In this document: piece by piece, positions 21,765 to 32,100 of the stretch | Layout: each line of letters begins with the position of its first letter | Numbering within the stretch: position 1 is the stretch's first letter | DNA from: Panagrolaimus kolymaensis | Taxonomy: Eukaryota; Nematoda; Chromadorea; Rhabditida; Panagrolaimidae | Reading direction: 5' to 3' | NCBI GenBank assembly: GCA_028622995.1 | Contig: JAJQJQ010000057.1 | Span: 62,001-126,000 of the forward strand | Length of the DNA: 64,000 bases | The notes under the pieces: model-generated | Databases searched by the model: none | Told to the model about the DNA's origin: nothing | What the model saw: the letters and a program-made list of their open reading frames with translations, nothing else | Translations under genes and position numbers: made by a program

Positions 21765-22123
21765 ATCAAACAATGGTCCGGATCGCCCAAAAGGAACCCA
21801 GAGAAGACAGCACCACCGGAAGAAATCTCAAATTTCATGCTTAAAGGATTACAAAAAGTTATACAAAATACATGTTTGCAATCGACAAATGAAAAGAAAG
21901 ATATTTGTGGAAGAAGAGAAACATAAACCGGAAGTCAATAATGTAACAAAATGTACCAGTGCATCTGGGATTTTTATCAAAACTAAGAAGATTTTCTCGT
22001 CAAGTCATTATTGAAGAATGGGTACTAAAGTTTTCTCCTTCCTTTTCCCCTCCCTTTTTAGATATATAACGACCATGGTCCTATGATGCTGCACTGGAGG
22101 ATCGCAAAGAAACATCAAGAAGA

Positions 22124-22345
22124 ATTAGAATCCGGAAGAACTTAACTCATCATTAAATTTTTGGAAGTATTGAAAATGCTGCTATGAAAACCGGAAGTTC
22201 AGAAAAAGAAATGGATCAAAGTGCTCATTGATAATCAATTGGAATCCGGAAGAACTTAACACATCATACAATTTTGGGAAGTATCGTAACTGCCGCTATG
22301 GAAACAGGATGTTGAGAATGTGATTGAAATACTCGTTGATAATCG
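22124..22345 (+). repeat. 114-bp-period tandem duplication
   Basis: TCCGGAAGAACTTAAC at 22131 and 22245 begins two related segments (22124-22236 and 22238-22345). Both continue with a GGAAGTAT block, a GC(T/C)GCTATG block and end in TTGATAATC. Copies have diverged with small indels, so the duplication is old. Confidence 0.75.
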
Positions 22346-22505
22346 TCATTATGAAAGAAGTGCAAAAACAACTCAAGAAGTGTCCTCAGTGCTCAGGAAT
22401 TATTGGAAATGAATCAAAGTAAACCGGAAATTGGTATTAGATATTATTGTAATTTGTTTTTGTTGTTGTTTTTGTCATAGGGCCATGGTTGGTATTTTGG
22501 TTGTA

Positions 22506-22657
22506 TGTATTTTGCTTTTTGCTTGCTAATAAAGTAGACCCAACCCAAAACGGAGAAAGAGACTGTGAAGTCTGTGAGCACAGAGAAAAAAGAATTTTTC
22601 TCGGAAGCGAAGAGTATTTTGAATGAAATGAGAAATTAAACGGAGCTGTAGAGAAAA
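22506..22657 (+). repeat. Split direct repeat B2 (right end of element)
   Basis: 152 bp copy of B1 at an offset of 1306 bp, with AATAAA at 22528. It ends GAGAAAA directly before satellite AAGATTCTC. The exact end is uncertain by a few bases because of the A run. Confidence 0.92.
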
Positions 22658-25600
22658 AAGATTCTCATCGAATTACAGAAAAAAAAGTTTTAACACTTTT
22701 TTTTATTCCAAAAATTTGAAACCTTTTTATTGGTTTGATGAAGCTGCCATGAAGCAAGCAACGTCCATAATAATTAAACGCATAAATTCTATAAGTGTCC
22801 AAAATCGAAATTATTTTAATCGAATTTTAGAAAAAAAAGTTTTAACACTTTTTTTTATTCCAAAAATTTGAAACCTTTTTATTGGTTTGATGAAGCTGCC
22901 ATGAAGCAAGCAACGTCCATAATAATTAAACTTGTAAATTCTGGCAGTGTCTAAAAGATAAAAGATTCTCATCGAATTACAGAAAAAAAAGTTTTAACAC
23001 TTTTTTTTATTCCAAAAATTTGAAACCTTTTTATTGGTTTGATGAAGCTGCCTTGAAGCAAGCAACGTCCATAATAATTAAACTTGTAAATTCTGTCAGT
23101 GTCTAAAAGATAAAAGATTCTCATCGAATTACAGAAAAAAAAGTTTTAACACTTTTTTTTATTCCAAAAATTTGAAACCTTTTTATTGGTTTGATGAAGC
23201 TGCCATGAAGCAAGCAACGTCCATAATAATTAAACTTGTAAATTCTGTCAGTGTCTAAAAGATAAAAGATTCTCATCGAATTACAGAAAAAAAAGTTTTA
23301 ACACTTTTTTTTATTCCAAAAATTTGAAACCTTTTTATTGGTTTGATGAAGCTGCCTTGAAGCAAGCAACGTCCATAATAATTAAACTTGTAAATTCTGT
23401 CAGTGTCTAAAAGATAAAAGATTCTCATCGAATTACAGAAAAAAAAGTTTTAACACTTTTTTTTATTCCAAAAATTTGAAACCTTTTTATTGGTTTGATG
23501 AAGCTGCCATGAAGCAAGCAACGTCCATAATAATTAAACGCATAAATTCTATAAGTGTCCAAAATCGAAATTATTTTAATCGAATTTTAGAAAAAAAAGT
23601 TTTAACACTTTTTTTTATTCCAAAAATTTGAAACCTTTTTATTGGTTTGATGAAGCTGCCATGAAGCAAGCAACGTCCATAATATATAACCCCATAAATT
23701 CTATAAGTGTCCAAAATCGAAATTATTTTAATCGAATTACAGAAAAAAAAGTTTTAACACTTTTTTTTATTCCAAAAATTTGAAACCTTTTTATTGGTTT
23801 GATGAAGCTGCCATGAAGCAAGCAACGTCCATAATAATTAAACTTGTAAATTCTGGCAGTGTCTAAAAGATAAAAGATTCTCATCGAATTACAGAAAAAA
23901 AAGTTTTAACACTTTTTTTTATTCCAAAAATTTGAAACCTTTTTATTGGTTTGATGAAGCTGCCATGAAGCAAGCAACGTCCATAATAATTAAACTTGTA
24001 AATTCTGGCAGTGTCTAAAAGATAAAAGATTCTCATCGAATTACAGAAAAAAAAGTTTTAACACTTTTTTTTATTCCAAAAATTTGAAACCTTTTTATTG
24101 GTTTGATGAAGCTGCCTTGAAGCAAGCAACGTCCATAATAATTAAACTTGTAAATTCTGTCAGTGTCTAAAAGATAAAAGATTCTCATCGAATTACAGAA
24201 AAAAAAGTTTTAACACTTTTTTTTATTCCAAAAATTTGAAACCTTTTTATTGGTTTGATGAAGCTGCCATGAAGCAAGCAACGTCCATAATAATTAAACG
24301 CATAAATTCTATAAGTGTCCAAAATCGAAATTATTTTAATCGAATTTTAGAAAAAAAAGTTTTAACACTTTTTTTTATTCCAAAAATTTGAAACCTTTTT
24401 ATTGGTTTGATGAAGCTGCCATGAAGCAAGCAACGTCCATAATAATTAAACTTGTAAATTCTGGCAGTGTCTAAAAGATAAAAGATTCTCATCGAATTAC
24501 AGAAAAAAAAGTTTTAACACTTTTTTTTATTCCAAAAATTTGAAACCTTTTTATTGGTTTGATGAAGCTGCCTTGAAGCAAGCAACGTCCATAATAATTA
24601 AACTTGTAAATTCTGTCAGTGTCTAAAAGATAAAAGATTCTCATCGAATTACAGAAAAAAAAGTTTTAACACTTTTTTTTATTCCAAAAATTTGAAACCT
24701 TTTTATTGGTTTGATGAAGCTGCCATGAAGCAAGCAACGTCCATAATAATTAAACTTGTAAATTCTGTCAGTGTCTAAAAGATAAAAGATTCTCATCGAA
24801 TTACAGAAAAAAAAGTTTTAACACTTTTTTTTATTCCAAAAATTTGAAACCTTTTTATTGGTTTGATGAAGCTGCCTTGAAGCAAGCAACGTCCATAATA
24901 ATTAAACTTGTAAATTCTGTCAGTGTCTAAAAGATAAAAGATTCTCATCGAATTACAGAAAAAAAAGTTTTAACACTTTTTTTTATTCCAAAAATTTGAA
25001 ACCTTTTTATTGGTTTGATGAAGCTGCCATGAAGCAAGCAACGTCCATAATAATTAAACGCATAAATTCTATAAGTGTCCAAAATCGAAATTATTTTAAT
25101 CGAATTTTAGAAAAAAAAGTTTTAACACTTTTTTTTATTCCAAAAATTTGAAACCTTTTTATTGGTTTGATGAAGCTGCCATGAAGCAAGCAACGTCCAT
25201 AATATATAACCCCATAAATTCTATAAGTGTCCAAAATCGAAATTATTTTAATCGAATTACAGAAAAAAAAGTTTTAACACTTTTTTTTATTCCAAAAATT
25301 TGAAACCTTTTTATTGGTTTGATGAAGCTGCCATGAAGCAAGCAACGTCCATAATAATTAAACGCATAAATTCTATAAGTGTCCAAAATCGAAATTATTT
25401 TAATCGAATTTTAGAAAAAAAAGTTTTAACACTTTTTTTTATTCAAAAAATTTGAAACCTTTTTATTGGTTTGATGAAGCTGCCATGAAGCAAGCAACGT
25501 CCATAATAATTAAACGCATAAATTCTATAAGTGTCCAAAATCGAAATTATTTTAATCGAATTTTAGAAAAAAAAGTTTTAACACTTTTTTTTATTCCAAA

Positions 25601-25975
25601 AATTTGAAACCTTTTTATTGGTTTGATGAAGCTGCCATGAAGCAAGCAACGTCCATAATAATTAAACGCATAAATTCTATAAGTGTCCAAAATCGAAATT
25701 ATTTTAATCGAATTTTAGAAAAAAAAGTTTTAACACTTTTTTTTATTCCAAAAATTTGAAACATTTTTATTGGTTTGATGAAGCTGCCATGAAGCAAGCA
25801 ACGTCCATAATAATTAAACGCATAAATTCTATAAGTGTCCAAAATCGAAATTATTTTAATCGAATTTTAGAAAAAAAAGTTTTAACACTTTTTTTTATTC
25901 CAAAAATTTGAAACCTTTTTATTGGTTTGATGAAGCTGCCATGAAGCAAGCAACGTCCATAATAATTAAACTTGT
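22658..25975 (+). repeat. Block 3a: GCTGCCTTGAAG variant domain with 1520-bp duplication
   Basis: Monomers with GCTGCCTTGAAG (normally GCTGCCATGAAG) lie at 23047, 23351, 24111, 24567 and 24871, each with CTGTCAGTG in place of CTGGCAGTG. Markers repeat at an offset of exactly 1520 bp (ten monomers): CGCATA at 22779/24299 and 23539/25059, CCCCATA at 23690/25210. Order and spacing match over about 1.1 kb. Confidence 0.85.
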
Positions 25976-28900
25976 AAATTCTGCAGTGTCTAAAAGATAA
26001 AAGATTCTCATCGAATTACAGAAAAAAAAGTTTTAACACTTTTTTTTATTCCAAAAATTTGAAACCATTTTATTGGTTTGATGAAGCTGCCATGAAGCAA
26101 GCAACGTCCATAATAATTAAAATTGTAAATTCTGCAGTGTCTAAAAGATAAAAGATTCTCATCGAATTACAGAAAAAAAAGTTTTAACACTTTTTTTTAT
26201 TCCAAAAATTTGAAACCATTTTATTGGTTTGATGAAGCTGCCATGAAGCAAGCAACGTCCATAATAATTAAACTTGTAAATTCTGCAGTGTCTAAAAGAT
26301 AAAAGATTCTCATCGAATTACAGAAAAAAAAGTTTTAACACTTTTTTTTATTCCAAAAATTTGAAACCATTTTATTGGTTTGATGAAGCTGCCATGAAGC
26401 AAGCAACGTCCATAATAATTAAAATTGTAAATTCTGCAGTGTCTAAAAGATAAAAGATTCTCATCGAATTACAGAAAAAAAAGTTTTAACACTTTTTTTT
26501 ATTCCAAAAATTTGAAACCATTTTATTGGTTTGATGAAGCTGCCATGAAGCAAGCAACGTCCATAATAATTAAAATTGTAAATTCTGCAGTGTCTAAAAG
26601 ATAAAAGATTCTCATCGAATTACAGAAAAAAAAGTTTTAACACTTTTTTTTATTCCAAAAATTTGAAACCATTTTATTGGTTTGATGAAGCTGCCATGAA
26701 GCAAGCAACGTCCATAATAATTAAACGCATAAATTCTATAAGTGTCCAAAATCGAAATTATTTTAATCGAATTTTAGAAAAAAAAGTTTTAACACTTTTT
26801 TTTATTCCAAAAAATTGAAACCATTTTATTGGTTTGATGAAGCTGCCATGAAGCAAGCAACGTCCATAATAATTAAACGCATAAATTCTATAAGTGTCCA
26901 AAATCGAAATTATTTTAATCGAATTTTAGAAAAAAAAGTTTTAACACTTTTTTTTATTCCAAAAATTTGAAACCATTTTATTGGTTTGATGAAGCTGCCA
27001 TGAAGCAAGCAACGTCCATAATAATTAAACTTGTAAATTCTGCAGTGTCTAAAAGATAAAAGATTCTCATCGAATTACAGAAAAAAAAGTTTTAACACTT
27101 TTTTTTATTCCAAAAATTTGAAACCTTTTTATTGGTTTGATGAAGCTGCCATGAAGCAAGCAACGTCCATAATAATTAAAATTGTAAATTCTGCAGTGTC
27201 TAAAAGATAAAAGATTCTCATCGAATTACAGAAAAAAAAGTTTTAACACTTTTTTTTATTCCAAAAATTTGAAACCATTTTATTGGTTTGATGAAGCTGC
27301 CATGAAGCAAGCAACGTCCATAATAATTAAACGCCTAAATTCTATAAGTGTCCAAAATCGAAATTATTTTAATCGAATTTTAGAAAAAAAAGTTTTAACA
27401 CTTTTTTTTATTCCAAAAATTTGAAACCATTTTATTGGTTTGATGAAGCTGCCATGAAGCAAGCAACGTCCATAATAATTAAACTTGTAAATTCTGGCAG
27501 TGTCCAAAATCGAAATTATTTTAATCGAATTTTAGAAAAAAAAGTTTTAACACTTTTTTTTATTCCAAAAAATTGAAACCATTTTATTGGTTTGATGAAG
27601 CTGCCATGAAGCAAGCAACGTCCATAATAATTAAACTTGTAAATTCTGGCAGTGTCCAAAATCGAAATTATTTTAATCGAATTTTAGAAAAAAAAGTTTT
27701 AACACTTTTTTTTATTCCAAAAAATTGAAACCATTTTATTGGTTTGATGAAGCTGCCATGAAGCAAGCAACGTCCATAATAATTAAACGCATAAATTCTA
27801 TAAGTGTCCAAAATCGAAATTATTTTAATCGAATTTTAGAAAAAAAAGTTTTAACACTTTTTTTTATTCCAAAAAATTGAAACCATTTTATTGGTTTGAT
27901 GAAGCTGCCATGAAGCAAGCAACGTCCATAATAATTAAAATTGTAAATTCTGCAGTGTCTAAAAGATAAAAGATTCTCATCGAATTACAGAAAAAAAAGT
28001 TTTAACACTTTTTTTTATTCCAAAAATTTGAAACCATTTTATTGGTTTGATGAAGCTGCCATGAAGCAAGCAACGTCCATAATAATTAAACGCATAAATT
28101 CTATAAGTGTCCAAAATCGAAATTATTTTAATCGAATTTTAGAAAAAAAAGTTTTAACACTTTTTTTTATTCCAAAAAATTGAAACCATTTTATTGGTTT
28201 GATGAAGCTGCCATGAAGCAAGCAACGTCCATAATAATTAAACGCATAAATTCTATAAGTGTCCAAAATCGAAATTATTTTAATCGAATTTTAGAAAAAA
28301 AAGTTTTAACACTTTTTTTTATTCCAAAAAATTGAAACCATTTTATTGGTTTGATGAAGCTGCCATGAAGCAAGCAACGTCCATAATAATTAAACTTGTA
28401 AATTCTGGCAGTGTCCAAAATCGAAATTATTTTAATCGAATTTTAGAAAAAAAAGTTTTAACACTTTTTTTTATTCCAAAAAATTGAAACCATTTTATTG
28501 GTTTGATGAAGCTGCCATGAAGCAAGCAACGTCCATAATAATTAAACTTGTAAATTCTGGCAGTGTCCAAAATCGAAATTATTTTAATCGAATTTTAGAA
28601 AAAAAAGTTTTAACACTTTTTTTTATTCCAAAAAATTGAAACCATTTTATTGGTTTGATGAAGCTGCCATGAAGCAAGCAACGTCCATAATAATTAAACT
28701 TGTAAATTCTGGCAGTGTCCAAAATCGAAATTATTTTAATCGAATTTTAGAAAAAAAAGTTTTAACACTTTTTTTTATTCCAAAAAATTGAAACCATTTT
28801 ATTGGTTTGATGAAGCTGCCATGAAGCAAGCAACGTCCATAATAATTAAAATTGTAAATTCTGCAGTGTCTAAAAGATAAAAGATTCTCATCGAATTACA

Positions 28901-31900
28901 GAAAAAAAAGTTTTAACACTTTTTTTTATTCCAAAAATTTGAAACCATTTTATTGGTTTGATGAAGCTGCCATGAAGCAAGCAACGTCCATAATAATTAA
29001 ACGCATAAATTCTATAAGTGTCCAAAATCGAAATTATTTTAATCGAATTTTAGAAAAAAAAGTTTTAACACTTTTTTTTATTCCAAAAAATTGAAACCAT
29101 TTTATTGGTTTGATGAAGCTGCCATGAAGCAAGCAACGTCCATAATAATTAAACGCATAAATTCTATAAGTGTCCAAAATCGAAATTATTTTAATCGAAT
29201 TTTAGAAAAAAAAGTTTTAACACTTTTTTTTATTCCAAAAATTTGAAACCATTTTATTGGTTTGATGAAGCTGCCATGAAGCAAGCAACGTCCATAATAA
29301 TTAAACTTGTAAATTCTGCAGTGTCTAAAAGATAAAAGATTCTCATCGAATTACAGAAAAAAAAGTTTTAACACTTTTTTTTATTCCAAAAATTTGAAAC
29401 CTTTTTATTGGTTTGATGAAGCTGCCATGAAGCAAGCAACGTCCATAATAATTAAAATTGTAAATTCTGCAGTGTCTAAAAGATAAAAGATTCTCATCGA
29501 ATTACAGAAAAAAAAGTTTTAACACTTTTTTTTATTCCAAAAATTTGAAACCATTTTATTGGTTTGATGAAGCTGCCATGAAGCAAGCAACGTCCATAAT
29601 AATTAAACGCCTAAATTCTATAAGTGTCCAAAATCGAAATTATTTTAATCGAATTTTAGAAAAAAAAGTTTTAACACTTTTTTTTATTCCAAAAATTTGA
29701 AACCATTTTATTGGTTTGATGAAGCTGCCATGAAGCAAGCAACGTCCATAATAATTAAACTTGTAAATTCTGGCAGTGTCCAAAATCGAAATTATTTTAA
29801 TCGAATTTTAGAAAAAAAAGTTTTAACACTTTTTTTTATTCCAAAAAATTGAAACCATTTTATTGGTTTGATGAAGCTGCCATGAAGCAAGCAACGTCCA
29901 TAATAATTAAACTTGTAAATTCTGGCAGTGTCCAAAATCGAAATTATTTTAATCGAATTTTAGAAAAAAAAGTTTTAACACTTTTTTTTATTCCAAAAAA
30001 TTGAAACCATTTTATTGGTTTGATGAAGCTGCCATGAAGCAAGCAACGTCCATAATAATTAAACGCATAAATTCTATAAGTGTCCAAAATCGAAATTATT
30101 TTAATCGAATTTTAGAAAAAAAAGTTTTAACACTTTTTTTTATTCCAAAAAATTGAAACCATTTTATTGGTTTGATGAAGCTGCCATGAAGCAAGCAACG
30201 TCCATAATAATTAAACGCATAAATTCTATAAGTGTCCAAAATCGAAATTATTTTAATCGAATTTTAGAAAAAAAAGTTTTAACACTTTTTTTTATTCCAA
30301 AAATTTGAAACCATTTTATTGGTTTGATGAAGCTGCCATGAAGCAAGCAACGTCCATAATAATTAAACTTGTAAATTCTGGCAGTGTCCAAAATCGAAAT
30401 TATTTTAATCGAATTTTAGAAAAAAAAGTTTTAACACTTTTTTTTATTCCAAAAATTTGAAACCATTTTATTGGTTTGATGAAGCTGCCATGAAGCAAGC
30501 AACGTCCATAATAATTAAACGCATAAATTCTATAAGTGTCCAAAATCGAAATTATTTTAATCGAATTTTAGAAAAAAAAGTTTTAACACTTTTTTTTATT
30601 CCAAAAAATTGAAACCATTTTATTGGTTTGATGAAGCTGCCATGAAGCAAGCAACGTCCATAATAATTAAACGCATAAATTCTATAAGTGTCCAAAATCG
30701 AAATTATTTTAATCGAATTTTAGAAAAAAAAGTTTTAACACTTTTTTTTATTCCAAAAATTTGAAACCATTTTATTGGTTTGATGAAGCTGCCATGAAGC
30801 AAGCAACGTCCATAATAATTAAACTTGTAAATTCTGGCAGTGTCCAAAATCGAAATTATTTTAATCGAATTTTAGAAAAAAAAGTTTTAACACTTTTTTT
30901 TATTCCAAAAAATTGAAACCATTTTATTGGTTTGATGAAGCTGCCATGAAGCAAGCAACGTCCATAATAATTAAACTTGTAAATTCTGGCAGTGTCCAAA
31001 ATCGAAATTATTTTAATCGAATTTTAGAAAAAAAAGTTTTAACACTTTTTTTTATTCCAAAAAATTGAAACCATTTTATTGGTTTGATGAAGCTGCCATG
31101 AAGCAAGCAACGTCCATAATAATTAAACGCATAAATTCTATAAGTGTCCAAAATCGAAATTATTTTAATCGAATTTTAGAAAAAAAAGTTTTAACACTTT
31201 TTTTTATTCCAAAAATTTGAAACCATTTTATTGGTTTGATGAAGCTGCCATGAAGCAAGCAACGTCCATAATAATTAAACTTGTAAATTCTGGCAGTGTC
31301 CAAAATCGAAATTATTTTAATCGAATTTTAGAAAAAAAAGTTTTAACACTTTTTTTTATTCCAAAAATTTGAAACCATTTTATTGGTTTGATGAAGCTGC
31401 CATGAAGCAAGCAACGTCCATAATAATTAAACTTGTAAATTCTGGCAGTGTCTAAAAGATAAAAGATTCTCATCGAATTACAGAAAAAAAAGTTTTAACT
31501 CTTTTTTTTATTCCAAAAATTTGAAACCATTTTATTGGTTTGATGAAGCTGCCATGAAGCAAGCAACGTCCATAATAATTAAACGCATAAATTCTGGCTG
31601 TGTCCAAAATCGAAATTATTTTAATAGAATTTTAGAAAAAAAAGTTTTAACACTTTTTTTTATTCCAAAAATTTGAAACCATTTTATTGGTTTGATGAAG
31701 CTGCCATGAAGCAAGCAACGTCCATAATAATTAAACTTGTAAATTCTGGCAGTGTCCAAAATCGAAATTATTTTAATCGAATTTTAGAAAAAAAAGTTTT
31801 AACACTTTTTTTTATTCCAAAAAATTGAAACCATTTTATTGGTTTGATGAAGCTGCCATGAAGCAAGCAACGTCCATAATAATTAAACGCATAAATTCTA

Positions 31901-32100
31901 TAAGTGTCCAAAATCGAAATTATTTTAATCGAATTTTAGAAAAAAAAGTTTTAACACTTTTTTTTATTCCAAAAAATTGAAACCATTTTATTGGTTTGAT
32001 GAAGCTGCCATGAAGCAAGCAACGTCCATAATAATTAAACTTGTATATTCTGCAGTGTCTAAAAGATAAAAGATTCTCATCGAATTACAGAAAAAAAAGT
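25976..32100 (+). repeat. Block 3b: 151-bp CTGCAG variant domain with 2276-bp duplication
   Basis: Many monomers read TTCTGCAGTGTC, having lost one G from TTCTGGCAGTGTC. This makes the monomer 151 bp and creates a PstI site. They alternate with CGCATAAATTCTATAAG monomers and with a CCAAAAAATTGAAACC variant. Markers from 26575 to about 27900 recur 2276 bp downstream. Examples are the rare CGCCTAAATTC at 27332 and 29608, and ATTGTAAATTCTGCAG at 27181 and 29457. 2276 is fifteen monomers minus four bases. Confidence 0.85.

Larger units (their letters stand above)
21464..22505 (+). other. Non-coding spacer between A2 and B2
   Basis: 1042 bp with no reading frame that looks coding. The first 250 bp are richer in G and C than the rest of the window and hold an 84-bp-period duplication. 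A candidate 40-bp intron lies at 21725-21764 and a 114-bp-period duplication at 22124-22345. Pyrimidine runs ending TTTTTAG precede ATAT at both 21720 and 22063. The motif CCGGAA recurs here as it does in the gag half. This may be an untranslated region or the remnant of a lost gene. Confidence 0.5.
19261..22657 (+). mobile_element. Non-autonomous split-direct-repeat (PAT/Ngaro-like, DIRS-order) retrotransposon
   Basis: A 3397-bp insertion with the order A1 (112 bp), gag, B1 (152 bp), A2 (112 bp), 1042-bp non-coding spacer, B2 (152 bp). A1 and A2 are the same sequence, as are B1 and B2, and B1 abuts A2 exactly. Such split direct repeats are the hallmark of PAT- and Ngaro-type tyrosine-recombinase retrotransposons. 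These use a circular intermediate and make no target duplication. The satellite flanks GATAA and AAGATTC rejoin to an intact monomer without duplication, as expected. Only a Gag-like gene is present; reverse transcriptase, RNase H and recombinase are absent and would have to come from elsewhere. Alternatively these are two head-to-tail elements (A1..B1 and A2..B2) with shared ends and different interiors. Confidence 0.75.

Noticed and set aside
21200..22657. The B repeat is 152 bp, the same length as the satellite monomer
   Set aside because: No sequence similarity between B and the monomer is visible beyond A/T runs; treated as coincidence.
19261..22657. Ordinary LTR retrotransposon
   Set aside because: The repeats are split and interleaved (A1, B1A2, B2), and there is no target duplication; neither fits an LTR element.
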